From assembly GCA_002790195.1 (NCBI GenBank), contig PFUR01000072.1, positions 1-52,654 on the forward strand: DNA of 52,654 nucleotides. The letters run 5' to 3'. Positions 1 through 8,719 of this stretch are shown piece after piece. The DNA is from Flavobacteriales bacterium CG_4_9_14_3_um_filter_40_17. GTDB taxonomy: Bacteria; Bacteroidota; Bacteroidia; Flavobacteriales; Flavobacteriaceae. The translations under genes were made by a program, and so were the position numbers. Numbering within the stretch: position 1 is the stretch's first letter; each line of letters opens with the position of its first letter. The notes beneath the pieces are model-generated. The model did not search any database and had not been told where the DNA came from. It saw only the letters and a list, made by a program, of their open reading frames with translations.

Positions 1-1305
1 ACCGGTACCGGCACGAAACCCGTGAAAAGCATTGTTGATCAATCGCTTACCGGGTCGGCAACCAATATCATTGCCGGGTTGGGTGTGGGGATGATGTCAA
101 CAGCCATTCCAATTCTATTGATAGCGGCCGCCATTATTTTATCATTCAAGTTTGCAGGCCTTTATGGAATTGCCATCGCCGCTGTTGGGATGTTGGCCAA
201 CACTGGAATACAGTTGGCGGTGGATGCTTACGGACCGATTTCCGACAACGCAGGCGGAATTGCCGAGATGGCAGAATTGCCCAAGGAAGTCCGCGAACGC
301 ACCGACAAATTGGATGCCGTAGGAAATACCACTGCGGCCATCGGAAAAGGCTTTGCCATTGCCTCAGCTGCTTTAACTGCTTTGGCTTTGTTCTCTGCAT
401 TTATGCAACAAGCCAAAATAGGAGCCATCGATATTTCAAAATCAGATGTCATGGCCGGATTGCTTATCGGTGGTATGTTGCCTTTTGTTTTTTCTGCGCT
501 TGCCATGAGTGCAGTAGGACGTGCAGCCATGTCTATGATACAAGAAGTGAGAAGGCAATTTTCAGATATTCCCGAACTGAAAGCAGCTTTGGGAATCATG
601 AGAAAATACGATTCGGACTTGTCTAAAATAACCAGAGAAGACCGCGAGATTTTTGACCGTGCCGATGGTTTGGCTGATTATAAAAAATGTGTGGAAATAT
701 CTACGAAAGCTTCTATCAAAGAAATGGTTTTACCTGGCATCTTAGCCGTGGCCACGCCCGTTGCATTTGGCTTCATCGGTGGCCCCGAAATGTTGGGCGG
801 ACTATTGGCCGGAGTAACAGTTACCGGCGTGTTGATGGCCATTTTCCAATCGAATGCAGGCGGTGCTTGGGACAATGCAAAAAAAATGTTTGAAGGCGGC
901 GTTGAGATTCAGGGTAAAATGTATTACAAAGGTTCCGAACCGCACAAAGCGGCAGTGGTGGGAGATACTGTGGGCGATCCGTTTAAAGACACCTCCGGGC
1001 CTTCATTGAATATACTATTGAAATTGATGTCGGTAGTAGCTTTGGTAATTGCACCGAGTATAGCATTAACCCCTTCAACTTCTGATAGTCATACCATTGA
1101 AAAAAATATTCAAATCAGCCACTCAAATTTGGATAATTCAGCAACAGCCATCGTCACAATTACAACAACTGAAAATGGCAATAAAAGAGTCGAAGAAAAA
1201 GTTTTTGAAGGAACACTTGCCGAAGTGAAAACCCAAGCAGAAGCTTATAAGAATAATGGCAATTCAGAAGTTAAAATTGTCATCAAAACAGAAAAGAAGC
1301 AATAG
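1..1305 (+). CDS. hppA: Membrane-bound proton/sodium-translocating pyrophosphatase, C-terminal part
   Basis: Integral membrane pump that couples hydrolysis of pyrophosphate to outward ion transport. The frame is open to the first base of the window, so the N-terminal half, including the first substrate-binding loops, lies outside. Visible family motifs include [13 protein letters not shown], the [16 protein letters not shown] segment and the late [17 protein letters not shown] signature. Alanine in NTTAA, where K+-independent enzymes carry lysine, points to the K+-dependent class (family knowledge). After the usual last helix (about [14 protein letters not shown]) there is an extra hydrophilic tail of roughly 80 residues. 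The in-frame GTG at 22 is internal, not a start. A strong terminator follows. The choice between Na+ and H+ cannot be settled here. Confidence 0.93.
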   Translation, partial: TGTGTKPVKSIVDQSLTGSATNIIAGLGVGMMSTAIPILLIAAAIILSFKFAGLYGIAIAAVGMLANTGIQLAVDAYGPISDNAGGIAEMAELPKEVRERTDKLDAVGNTTAAIGKGFAIASAALTALALFSAFMQQAKIGAIDISKSDVMAGLLIGGMLPFVFSALAMSAVGRAAMSMIQEVRRQFSDIPELKAALGIMRKYDSDLSKITREDREIFDRADGLADYKKCVEISTKASIKEMVLPGILAVATPVAFGFIGGPEMLGGLLAGVTVTGVLMAIFQSNAGGAWDNAKKMFEGGVEIQGKMYYKGSEPHKAAVVGDTVGDPFKDTSGPSLNILLKLMSVVALVIAPSIALTPSTSDSHTIEKNIQISHSNLDNSATAIVTITTTENGNKRVEEKVFEGTLAEVKTQAEAYKNNGNSEVKIVIKTEKKQ

Positions 1306-1323
1306 TCCGAAAGGAGTTAAAAT

Positions 1324-1357
1324 AAAAAAGCGAATGCCGGAAGGGTTCGCTTTTTTT
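1324..1357 (+). terminator. Rho-independent terminator of hppA
   Basis: An 11-bp perfect stem (AAAAAAGCGAA at 1324-1334 with TTCGCTTTTTT at 1346-1356) has an 11-nt loop and ends in a T run. It lies 19 bases after the hppA stop, and the next gene is on the opposite strand. Confidence 0.85.
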
Positions 1358-1383
1358 GTGCTTTATTTTATAAATGAAGCCCT

Positions 1384-1566
1384 TCAATCCTCCGATTTCT
1401 TTGCTCGAAATTCGCTTAAATCGCCTTCTTCAAAGGATAAATGTATTTCAATCGGATTACAACACACCTCACAATCCTCAACATAAGACTGATGACGGAC
1501 AGAACTGTCCAACAGCATGGAAATCTCTTCCCAGCAATACGGGCATTGGAAATAGTGTTCAATCAC
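1384..1566 (-). CDS. CPXCG-motif cysteine-rich zinc-ribbon protein
   Basis: A 60-residue protein with two knuckles, CPYC near residue 8 and CEVCC near residue 33, spaced as in the Cys_rich_CPXCG family. The four-cysteine arrangement should bind one zinc. The function of the family is not known. There is no signal peptide, so it is probably cytoplasmic. It is transcribed away from the pyrophosphatase and toward its terminator. The next minus-strand gene upstream (YHS protein) ends 30 bases away, so the two could share a transcript. The short length is normal for this family. Confidence 0.75.
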   Translation of the reverse strand: MIEHYFQCPYCWEEISMLLDSSVRHQSYVEDCEVCCNPIEIHLSFEEGDLSEFRAKKSED

Positions 1567-1596
1567 AAAACCGAGATTTATTAAGAACGCTACAAC

Positions 1597-1980
1597 TTAT
1601 TTGTTCAATTCTTTCCAAGCGGCATCTGCCAATTTTTGCTTTTCGGACGGTGCTTTGACCCATTGCCTTTTGGCATCAATAATCCCGAAAAGTAAACGCG
1701 TAAAGAAATACAATTTTCCGTCTTGAATCACAAAGCTTTTCGGGTTCGGGGCCACTTGTTTTTCTTCAGACATGGCAATGGCACAAAATCCACCATATTG
1801 AGGAACAAACTTTTCGGGTGATTTTTCAAAATTCTGTTGATTAGCGGCTGAACTAAACCAATACTTGGCTTGATTGTGAAGCGATTCAAATTGAGCAGAT
1901 CCTTTGATAGCTTGGCCGTTAAAAAATTCTATGACATCAAATTGGTTGGCGGCTACGCCGTTTTTAAGATTTTGTAGCAT
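1597..1980 (-). CDS. YHS domain protein
   Basis: A protein of 127 residues containing a YHS-type domain: FDVIEFFNGQAIKGSAQFES, then KYWFSSAANQQNFEKSPEKF and PQYGGFCAIAMSEEK. YHS domains are found in metal-related proteins, and the family to which this short form belongs has no assigned reaction. I place the start at the ATG at 1978-1980. A frame extension to a TTG at 2004 adds only eight residues and has no support. No signal peptide is seen with this start. The gene lies between a zinc-ribbon gene and a lipoprotein gene on the same strand. Confidence 0.7.
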   Translation of the reverse strand: MLQNLKNGVAANQFDVIEFFNGQAIKGSAQFESLHNQAKYWFSSAANQQNFEKSPEKFVPQYGGFCAIAMSEEKQVAPNPKSFVIQDGKLYFFTRLLFGIIDAKRQWVKAPSEKQKLADAAWKELNK

Positions 1981-2061
1981 TTGTAAAAGTTTTTTAATTA
2001 ACAAAAATAAGTTGCGAATCTTTGGACGAATGACACTTCAAACCTTACTTAAAATTCACAC

Positions 2062-2505
2062 TTAATTAAATATCACCAAATTACTTCCCTCTTTTCTGAC
2101 GCCGTAAGGAACCAAATTGAATAATGGCTGGCTGCTTTGAGAAAGTATTTGACCGGTAAAAAGATTGTATTCGTATTGTTCGCATTGACAAGTTACCGTG
2201 ATTCCTTTGGCCAAAGTGGTCGAACAAGTATTTGGCAGATGATTTGGGCAGCTCGCTTCCCAAGCCAAAAAGCCTGCTCCGGTATTGATAATATGTACGC
2301 CCTTGAGGCCCGTTCCGTCACTGTTGTTCGGAATAAAAATGGTGTTTCCGGCAATTAAAATACTGCTGAACGCAGGCAGATTGGTGTTGATTACCCTTGA
2401 GAATGAAACTTTTCTGATATTCGGATTGCCATTGTCGCCTCCGCCTGAAGTACTGCATGAAATAAAGAAAAACACGGTAAAAATGACAGAGACTAACTTG
2501 TTCAT
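2062..2505 (-). CDS. Rieske-like lipoprotein with altered cluster ligands
   Basis: A lipoprotein of 147 residues. The N-terminus MNKLVSVIFTVFFFISC ends in a lipobox, and a serine/glycine-rich linker follows. The soluble part has the outline of a Rieske [2Fe-2S] domain: box 1 CPNHLPNTC and, 18 residues after its CPNH, box 2 CQCEQYEYNLFTGQ, then a PLFNLVPYGVR segment. Canonical boxes are CxH and CxxH. Here there is an extra residue in box 1 and glutamate in place of the second histidine, so a normal cluster is doubtful. An upstream ATG at 2535 is rejected because it would precede the lipoprotein signal and overlap a -7-like box (CATATTTG, minus strand, 2540-2547). Confidence 0.65.
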   Translation of the reverse strand: MNKLVSVIFTVFFFISCSTSGGGDNGNPNIRKVSFSRVINTNLPAFSSILIAGNTIFIPNNSDGTGLKGVHIINTGAGFLAWEASCPNHLPNTCSTTLAKGITVTCQCEQYEYNLFTGQILSQSSQPLFNLVPYGVRKEGSNLVIFN

Positions 2506-2562
2506 GGAATCGACTTTAAAGAATGAAATATTCATTTTACAAATATGGTGAACTTTTTTTTA

Positions 2563-2570
2563 TATATTTG
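2563..2570 (+). promoter_or_regulatory. Candidate -7 box for greA
   Basis: TATATTTG is an exact match to the Bacteroidota -7 consensus TAnnTTTG. It predicts transcription starting near 2577, about 48 bases before the greA ATG. No good -33 element is visible. Confidence 0.5.
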
Positions 2571-2576
2571 TAAAGG

Positions 2577-2603
2577 AATCCCCAATATATGAGGGGATTT
2601 TTT
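2577..2603 (+). promoter_or_regulatory. Terminator-like hairpin in the greA leader
   Basis: A 7-bp perfect stem (AATCCCC at 2577-2583, GGGGATT at 2593-2599) with a 9-nt loop runs into six T residues. It lies between the greA -7 box and the greA start, oriented with greA. It could be an attenuator or a 5'-terminal protective hairpin. Confidence 0.5.
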
Positions 2604-2624
2604 CTATTTATAAACGAATGAATC

Positions 2625-3101
2625 ATGAGTAAAGTATCTTATTATACACCGGAAGGATTAAAAAAATTAAGAGAGGAATTGGAGATGCTTAAAAGTATAG
2701 AGCGTCCCAAAGCATCCCGACAGATAGCAGAAGCACGCGACAAAGGTGATTTGTCTGAAAATGCTGAATACGATGCGGCTAAGGAAGCACAAGGCTTGTT
2801 GGAACTCCGCATTGCCAAAATGGAAGAGACACTTTCTAACGCGCGTATCGTGGACGAGTCGCAATTAGACCTTACGAAAGCATTGGTCTTGTCGTCGGTG
2901 CGCATCAAAAACTTATCCAACGGAAAAGAAATGAACTACACCTTGGTAGCCGAAAGCGAAGCCGACCTGAAAACCGGTAAAATATCAGTAACCTCGCCTA
3001 TCGGAAAAGGCTTGCTGGGAAAATCGGTTGGTGAAATAGCCGAAATCAGTGTACCAAATGGTTCTTTAAAATTTGAAATAATAGAAATTAGCCGGAATTA
3101 A
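2625..3101 (+). CDS. greA: Transcription elongation factor GreA
   Basis: GreA enters the secondary channel of stalled RNA polymerase and stimulates cleavage of the backtracked transcript. The 158 residues match the usual length. The N-terminal coiled coil carries the acidic tip in GDLSENAEYDAAKEAQ (around residues 42-57), which positions the catalytic Mg2+. The C-terminal FKBP-like domain is seen in the segment ending TSPIGKGLLGKSVGEIAEI. The gene appears monocistronic and diverges from the Rieske-like lipoprotein gene. Its leader holds a terminator-like hairpin. The start ATG is the only sensible one. Confidence 0.97.
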   Translation: MSKVSYYTPEGLKKLREELEMLKSIERPKASRQIAEARDKGDLSENAEYDAAKEAQGLLELRIAKMEETLSNARIVDESQLDLTKALVLSSVRIKNLSNGKEMNYTLVAESEADLKTGKISVTSPIGKGLLGKSVGEIAEISVPNGSLKFEIIEISRN

Positions 3102-3132
3102 TTTTCCAAAAGGCACCGATTCTTTTTGAATC

Positions 3133-4614
3133 TCAATACTTCGCCGGCTTCCCGTTGCTTTGTGTCTGTTTGATAAAATCGCGGATGTGGTCATTGGCGT
3201 TTTTGAGGTCTTCCCTGCGAAGATACATCATGTGCCCACTGCGATAACCTTCAAACCGAAACCTGTCTTTCATTTTCCCGCTCGGATCCATCTGCCACAT
3301 CGAGTATTTTGCGTTGAAATAAGTCGTTGCGCCGTCAAAAAAACCCGATTGAATCATCACGTGCAGATAAGGGTTTTGCGCCATCGCCTGACGCAGATTG
3401 TCGCCGGTATGGTCGTTTGAATTATCCCAAGGTCGCACCGGGCCAAACATATAATATTGCAAGTCTGTTTTGAAGTTGAGTTCTTCGCGCAGGTAATAGT
3501 TGATGGCCGGGGTGAAAGAATGTAGCCACGAAGTAAGTTCGGCGTTGTAGTCGGGGGCATCTCCGGCATCGTTTTTGTCCAATCCCAAATAGCGGGAATC
3601 CAAACGGCCGATGGTAAAACCGCGGGTACGGAGCAGTTCTTTCCAAAATTCGCGGGTATCAACATCCAAGTTGTTTTGCAGAATAAAAGTCTCGGACAAA
3701 CCAGAGTAGTAAGCCATTTTGGAAGCAATTTCTTTCTTTTTATCAGCATCCAAAAATCCGCCCAAAGCCATGGCAGGCAACAACTGATTAAAGGTGTAAT
3801 TTTCTACTTCGGGCAACAACTCATTCAAGTCCCTGTTTTGCAATGCTGGAGACAAAGCCTTATGATACCAAGCGGCAGCGGCAAAATAAGGCAAACGATT
3901 GGCTGCTTCCACGATGCCTTCTCTTGGGATTCCCAATCCGGTAGGAGACACGAGAATCACCCCGTTGAGATACATCCACTCCTGATTTTGCAAGGCCAGC
4001 GCTAAACCGGAAACGCGCGTAGTCCCATAACTTTCGCCTATCAAATATTTGGGCGAACGCCAGCGGTTTTTACGTGAAACGAAGGTATTTACCCAATCCG
4101 CCAAATAAGCAATGTCTGCGTTGACACCGAAAAACTTTTTGCGGTCTATTTTTTCGCCACTTTCGGGAATCGTCCTGGAATAGCCGGTGTTGACAGGATT
4201 CACATAGACGATATCAGCCACATCGAGGATGGAATACGGATTTTCTTTCACACCATAAGGTTGTATAGGGAAACCTTCATCGTCTATATTTAAGATTTTA
4301 GGGCCTGTGTAGGCCAAATGCATCCAAACGGATGCTGAGCCGGGACCACCGTTAAACGAGATGACCAACGGACGCGTGGTGTTGTCCTTGATGTCTGTCC
4401 GCTCATAGTAAGTGTGGTATAAAGCTGCAATCGGGTTGCCGTTTTCATCCCAAACGGGCTGCATGCCGGTGGAAGCTCTGTACGGAATCACTTTACCGTT
4501 GATGGTGGTTTGGTGGGTGGTGACAACCAAGGTGTCTGTCGGGAAAGTTCTTTTTTGCGCAATTCCAACTACGGAAAAGACAAGACAAAAAGCAAAGGAA
4601 AGTAGTTTGTACAT
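3133..4614 (-). CDS. Secreted serine carboxypeptidase (peptidase S10 family)
   Basis: A 493-residue alpha/beta hydrolase that should remove C-terminal residues from peptides. A signal peptide (about residues 1-19, ending VVGIAQ) sends it to the periplasm. Family motifs are visible: the oxyanion loop NGGPG at 88-92, the nucleophile elbow GESYG at 193-197 with Ser195, a late aspartate in QSGFFDGATTYF and the catalytic histidine in YRSGHMMYL. The length matches bacterial S10 enzymes. It ends close to and convergent with greA, without a clear terminator. Upstream it is separated by 184 bases from the frameshifted zinc-ribbon gene on the same strand. Confidence 0.92.
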   Translation of the reverse strand: MYKLLSFAFCLVFSVVGIAQKRTFPTDTLVVTTHQTTINGKVIPYRASTGMQPVWDENGNPIAALYHTYYERTDIKDNTTRPLVISFNGGPGSASVWMHLAYTGPKILNIDDEGFPIQPYGVKENPYSILDVADIVYVNPVNTGYSRTIPESGEKIDRKKFFGVNADIAYLADWVNTFVSRKNRWRSPKYLIGESYGTTRVSGLALALQNQEWMYLNGVILVSPTGLGIPREGIVEAANRLPYFAAAAWYHKALSPALQNRDLNELLPEVENYTFNQLLPAMALGGFLDADKKKEIASKMAYYSGLSETFILQNNLDVDTREFWKELLRTRGFTIGRLDSRYLGLDKNDAGDAPDYNAELTSWLHSFTPAINYYLREELNFKTDLQYYMFGPVRPWDNSNDHTGDNLRQAMAQNPYLHVMIQSGFFDGATTYFNAKYSMWQMDPSGKMKDRFRFEGYRSGHMMYLRREDLKNANDHIRDFIKQTQSNGKPAKY

Positions 4615-4758
4615 GGGTTATTGGTTTTAGGTTTTTTGGATGGTTTTGTTAGGAATTATTATAGAAATCGTTTTTTAGCTAGGCGATGTGGATTTAGTAA
4701 ATATAAACTTCCGGTTAAACACTGACTTATCAAACTCAAAACCAACTTCAAATTAAGC

Positions 4759-4796
4759 CCAAAACCCGCCATATTGCTAAACTGCGGGACAGCAGT
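4759..4796. repeat. GC-rich inverted repeat beside an AT-rich gene
   Basis: CCCGC (4765-4769) and GCGGG (4784-4788) flank a 14-base loop. A second short repeat (CTGC...GCAG) overlaps the right arm. The element sits in otherwise AT-rich DNA, directly after the stop of the zinc-ribbon gene. It is not followed by a T run on either strand, so it is a poor terminator. It may be a repeat or a recombination scar. Confidence 0.4.
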
Positions 4797-4798
4797 CT

Positions 4799-5361
4799 TT
4801 ATTTATCTTCATACATTTCTGGTGTAACAACATATTTTGTTACAAATTTTCCATTTTCGTCTTTGTAATAATAACTAAAAGTAACTTTGTTTTCTTTTAA
4901 TGTTTTCATATCAGGATTAACTCTTATGTTTTCTAAAACACCTCCAAAAACATATTTTTTCACAGTATCTATATTAATTTCAGATTTTTCATACTCAACA
5001 ATAGTGTAATTATATTGTAAAGTTTTATTTGGATAGACTACTGTATTATCAAGAGTTAAGTATTGGTCAATAATTAAAGGACAATTTTTATTAATTTCTG
5101 ACGCTATTTTAGCTAATTCCTTGTCAATTTCAATTGAAGGTTTGAAAAAGTATTGAGTAAGGTAAAACATGACAAAAAATCCTAAAACAAATCCTAATAT
5201 AGTTTTTATATCAAGTTTTATTTTATTTTTTCCTTTTAATTCGAAAATTGTCTCTTCATTTTTTTTTCAATTTCTGAGCTTGAAATTTTATAACCGCAAG
5301 ATGAACAATATTTTGAAGTCTTTTCATTTTCAGTTTCACATTTTGAACATACAATTTTCAT
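4799..5361 (-). pseudogene. Zinc-ribbon, single-TM membrane protein, frameshifted at a 9-A run
   Basis: Read from the ATG at 5361 the first frame encodes a zinc ribbon (MKIVCSKCETENEKTSKYC with CSSCGYKI) and then stops after 41 residues. Past a run of nine A residues (plus-strand T run 5259-5267), another frame continues with NEETIFELKGKNKIKLDIK, a membrane helix (TILGFVLGFFVMFYLTQYFF) and a soluble domain of about 110 residues ending PEMYEDK at 4799. Adding one A would join them into a 187-residue protein. The layout (ribbon, linker, helix, extracytoplasmic domain) is common in small bacterial membrane proteins of unknown role. The gene is far more AT-rich than its neighbours. It may be a real mutation, a slippery phase-variable tract or a sequencing error. 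The intact downstream part alone starts at 5170. Confidence 0.7.
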
Positions 5362-5476
5362 ATTTTTTATATTTCATTTTAAGCTTACCATTAACATTGT
5401 AAAAATAAGCAAACTTCTTTCAATTTAAAAAAACCTATTTAGAGTAGCTGTCCATTAAAAAGAGATTCCCTAACTT

Positions 5477-5484
5477 TACGTTTG
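5477..5484 (+). promoter_or_regulatory. Candidate -7 box for the prolyl oligopeptidase gene
   Basis: TACGTTTG matches TAnnTTTG and lies 18 bases before the ATG at 5503. It overlaps the alternative upstream start at 5482, which argues for the downstream ATG. No clear -33 element. Confidence 0.45.
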
Positions 5485-5502
5485 TTATTCAATTTCAACC
5501 CC

Positions 5503-7620
5503 ATGAAAAACACCTTGTTTATGTCCATACTCGTTTTTGCGATTTCTTGCAACAAACAAACAAAAAATCCCATCCAATATCCAGAGACCAAAAAGGCTGA
5601 CAGCTCTACGGTCTATTTTGGTGAAACCGTCAAAGACCCTTATCGCTGGCTCGAAGACGACCGTTCGGAAGAAACAGCCGCTTGGGTAGAAGCTCAAAAC
5701 AAAGTTACCTTCGCGTATTTAGATAAAATTCCTTTTCGAAACAGCTTGAAACAGCGTTTGGAAAAAATCTGGAACTACGAAAAAATCACCGCACCCTTCA
5801 AAGAAGGTTTATATACTTATTTCTCCAAAAACGACGGACTACAAAATCAATATGTTTTGTATCGGGTTCAAGAAGGAAGTGAACCCGAAATTTTCCTCGA
5901 CCCAAATGGTTTTTCTAAAGACGGGACAAGTTCGTTGGCAGGAATCGATTTCTCCAAAAACGGTGAATTGGCGGCTTATTCCATCTCTGAAGGTGGCAGC
6001 GATTGGCGAAAAGTAATGGTGATGAACACCGATACCAAAGAAATCATTGAAGATACCTTGACGAACATCAAATTCAGCGGTATTTCTTGGAAAGGCAATG
6101 AAGGTTTTTACTACTCAAGCTATGACAAGCCCAAAGGAAGCAAGCTTTCAGCCAAGACCGACCAACACAAACTCTATTACCACAAATTGGGGACTTCCCA
6201 AAAATCGGATGTGGTCGTTTTTGGCAACAAACCCTACCAAAAAAGACGTTATGTCGGCGGGCAAGTTTCTGAAGACGGCAATTACCTGTTTATTTCTGCC
6301 TCCATCTCCACCTCCGGCAACGAGTTGTACCTGCAAGATTTAACAAAACCAAACACGCCGATTATCCCGATTATCCAAAACTTTGATTATTCAACTTCTC
6401 TGTTAGACGTTTCCGATTCAACAATTTACCTGACAACCAATTACCAAGCTCCCAACCAAAAAGTTGTAACAGCCAGCGTACAAAACCCTTCCGTTGAAAA
6501 TTGGAAAGACTTTATTCCGGAAACCGAAAATGTGTTAAGCATTTTTAAAGGGGCGGGATATTTTTTCGCAGAATATATGAAAGATGCAGTTTCCCTGGTG
6601 TTTCAATACGATTATCAAGGAAATAAAATACGCGAAATCGAATTGCCCGGAGTCGGTTCGGTGAGCGGATTTAGCGGCAAAAAAGAAGATGCGGTTTTGT
6701 ATTATTCTTTCACCAATTATGTCACACCCGGAACGATTTATTCCTTTCTTCCGAAAGAAGGGGTTTCGGAAGTTTATCAAAAACCGAAAATAAGCTTTTC
6801 ACCTGAAAATTACACCTCCGAACAAGTGTTTTACACTTCCGAAGACGGCACAAAAATCCCAATGATTATTACCTACAAAAAAGGCACAAAGCGCGATGGG
6901 AAAACACCGACAATTCTCTACGGCTACGGCGGATTTAACATCAGCCTGACACCATCGTTCAGCATTGCCAATGCAGTTTGGCTTGAGTTGGGTGGCATTT
7001 ATGCCGTCCCTAATTTGCGCGGTGGTGGCGAGTACGGCCGTGCTTGGCACGATGCCGGAACTCAAATGAAAAAACAAAATGTTTTCGACGATTTTATCGC
7101 TGCCGCCGAATATTTGATTCAAAACCATTATACATCATCTGAATTTCTTGCCATCAGAGGTGGCTCAAACGGTGGATTGTTGGCCGGTGCAGCCATGACC
7201 CAACGCCCTGATTTGTTCGCAGTGGCATTGCCGGCCGTGGGCGTGATGGACATGCTCCGTTACCACACTTTTACAGCCGGAGCAGGCTGGGCCTACGACT
7301 ACGGGACGGTGGAAGATTCCAAAGAAATGTTCGCGTACCTAAAAGGATATTCTCCGGTGCACAACTTGAAACCGGGTGTTTCGTATCCGGCAACCTTGGT
7401 GACCACGGCAGACCATGACGATCGCGTGGTGCCGGCACATTCGTTCAAATTTGCTGCTACACTCCAAGAAAATCAAGTTGGCAATAAGCCCACATTGATA
7501 CGGATTGAAACCAATGCCGGGCACGGAGCTGGAAAACCAGTATCCAAAACCATCGAAGAAATGGCGGACATCTTTGCTTTTACATTGTATAATATGGGCG
7601 TTCGTGAGTTAAAACAATAA
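5503..7620 (+). CDS. Prolyl oligopeptidase family lipoprotein (peptidase S9A)
   Basis: A 705-residue serine peptidase that should cleave short peptides after proline. The chosen start gives [16 protein letters not shown], a lipoprotein signal with lipobox AISC, so it is probably membrane-anchored and periplasmic. The N-terminal half opens with the family signature [20 protein letters not shown] and forms the beta-propeller. The C-terminal catalytic domain shows the nucleophile in RGGSNGGLL (about residue 554), the aspartate in [11 protein letters not shown] and the histidine in NAGHGAGKP. Length is normal. It is a single gene with its own -7 box and a weak terminator behind it. Confidence 0.95.
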   Translation: MKNTLFMSILVFAISCNKQTKNPIQYPETKKADSSTVYFGETVKDPYRWLEDDRSEETAAWVEAQNKVTFAYLDKIPFRNSLKQRLEKIWNYEKITAPFKEGLYTYFSKNDGLQNQYVLYRVQEGSEPEIFLDPNGFSKDGTSSLAGIDFSKNGELAAYSISEGGSDWRKVMVMNTDTKEIIEDTLTNIKFSGISWKGNEGFYYSSYDKPKGSKLSAKTDQHKLYYHKLGTSQKSDVVVFGNKPYQKRRYVGGQVSEDGNYLFISASISTSGNELYLQDLTKPNTPIIPIIQNFDYSTSLLDVSDSTIYLTTNYQAPNQKVVTASVQNPSVENWKDFIPETENVLSIFKGAGYFFAEYMKDAVSLVFQYDYQGNKIREIELPGVGSVSGFSGKKEDAVLYYSFTNYVTPGTIYSFLPKEGVSEVYQKPKISFSPENYTSEQVFYTSEDGTKIPMIITYKKGTKRDGKTPTILYGYGGFNISLTPSFSIANAVWLELGGIYAVPNLRGGGEYGRAWHDAGTQMKKQNVFDDFIAAAEYLIQNHYTSSEFLAIRGGSNGGLLAGAAMTQRPDLFAVALPAVGVMDMLRYHTFTAGAGWAYDYGTVEDSKEMFAYLKGYSPVHNLKPGVSYPATLVTTADHDDRVVPAHSFKFAATLQENQVGNKPTLIRIETNAGHGAGKPVSKTIEEMADIFAFTLYNMGVRELKQ

Positions 7621-7639
7621 AGCATTTAATCTCCAATCC

Positions 7640-7668
7640 AATCGTTTTCTTATTTTTGAACGATTTTT
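7640..7668 (+). terminator. Weak hairpin with T run after the S9A peptidase
   Basis: AATCGTT (7640-7646) pairs with AACGATT (7659-7665) across a 12-nt loop, followed by further T residues. The loop contains TATTTTTG (7651-7658), which also fits the -7 consensus for the following plsC gene, so the same bases may serve as terminator and promoter. Confidence 0.45.
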
Positions 7669-7704
7669 AAAGGCATTTCATTTCGTTGAAAAATAAATCA
7701 AGTG

Positions 7705-8445
7705 ATGCACAAACTCATTTCCTACGTTTTATCAGTTTTTTATTACCTCGCTTTTGGGCTGACCTTGGTAGTTTTTCACCCCATCCAATGGATTAGTTTA
7801 AAATTGGGTGGATACAGATTGCACAAAATTTCGGTCGATTGGCTCAATTTTTCCCTCAACGCTTGTTTGTGGGTAATGGGTGTTTTCTATCGATTTGAGT
7901 TTGCCGAAAAATTGCCCTCAGACCGTCCGATTATTTTTGTATCCAACCACCAAAGCCTGCACGACATTCCACCGATGATTTGGAAATTCCGAAAGTTTCA
8001 TCCAAAGTTTGTCGCCAAAAAAGAATTGGGCAAAGGTATCCCGAGCGTTTCGTTTAATCTGAGGCACGGCGGCGCTGCACTCATAGACCGCAAAGACCCT
8101 GTGCAAGCCATTCCTGCTCTGTTAAAATTCGCAAAGTATCTGTATGCTAACCAACGCTCCGCAGTCATTTTTCCTGAAGGCACACGAAGCAAAGACGGTG
8201 TTCCCAAACGATTTTCTCCGGGTGGACTTAAGGTATTGGTTGAAAATATTCCAAAGGCGTTGGTTGTTCCGGTGAGCATCAACAATTCTTGGAAAGTGAT
8301 ACGATACGGTTCTTTTCCTTTATCGGCGGGCGAACGAATTACGTTCAATGTTCATCCACCCATTGACCCAGCCGGAAAAACCTTCGAAGAATTGTTTGAA
8401 ATGACAGAAAAAGCCGTGAAAAGCAAAATTAATGAGTCCATTTGA
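7705..8445 (+). CDS. plsC: 1-acyl-sn-glycerol-3-phosphate acyltransferase
   Basis: Transfers an acyl chain to lysophosphatidic acid to make phosphatidic acid, at the inner face of the cytoplasmic membrane. The 246-residue protein has an N-terminal hydrophobic segment (about residues 4-25). It then carries the acyltransferase blocks NHQSLHDI (the HX4D catalytic motif) and, later, FPEGTRSKDG, which binds the glycerol phosphate, followed by the VPVSINNSW block. I place the start at the ATG at 7705; the GTG at 7702 directly before it is less likely. A second, larger acyltransferase lies at 39080-40213. Confidence 0.93.
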   Translation: MHKLISYVLSVFYYLAFGLTLVVFHPIQWISLKLGGYRLHKISVDWLNFSLNACLWVMGVFYRFEFAEKLPSDRPIIFVSNHQSLHDIPPMIWKFRKFHPKFVAKKELGKGIPSVSFNLRHGGAALIDRKDPVQAIPALLKFAKYLYANQRSAVIFPEGTRSKDGVPKRFSPGGLKVLVENIPKALVVPVSINNSWKVIRYGSFPLSAGERITFNVHPPIDPAGKTFEELFEMTEKAVKSKINESI

Positions 8446-8597
8446 AAATTTGAAAATGTAACTGTTGATTATTTAGATTTTAAATTATTCTTTTCCGGTA
8501 CGTTTTACAATATCAATCTTCAGTTATAATTTTTATTTTTCAACTCAAAAAAATTATCAACAGATTTTTAATCACTTCTTATCGCGCTTAACTTTTA

Positions 8598-8683
8598 TTT
8601 GGCTAAAACCTTTTTGGGTTGTTGCAACCGTCATCCCGATGAAGCGGGATACAATTAATGAATAGCGGTTGGCTTTAGCCAAA
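8598..8683. repeat. Nested inverted-repeat element
   Basis: Outer arms TTTGGCTAAA (8598-8607) and TTTAGCCAAA (8674-8683) are perfect inverted copies. Inside are a GTTGCAAC palindrome (8621-8628, offset within GTTGTTGCAACCG) and a hairpin ATCCCG-ATGAAG-CGGGAT (8633-8650). The element lies between the ends of plsC and mtgA, which converge. It looks like an interspersed noncoding repeat. Confidence 0.5.
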
Positions 8684-8719
8684 ATAGACCGGCAACCAGC
8701 AATAATTGATAATTAACCA

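Noticed and set aside
228-599. Long minus-strand frame opposite hppA
   Set aside because: Antisense shadow of a strongly conserved gene; its low-complexity composition mirrors the helices on the other strand.
5169-5402. Plus-strand frame of 77 codons
   Set aside because: It lies antisense to the zinc-ribbon gene and is a Phe/Ser-rich translation of AT-rich DNA.
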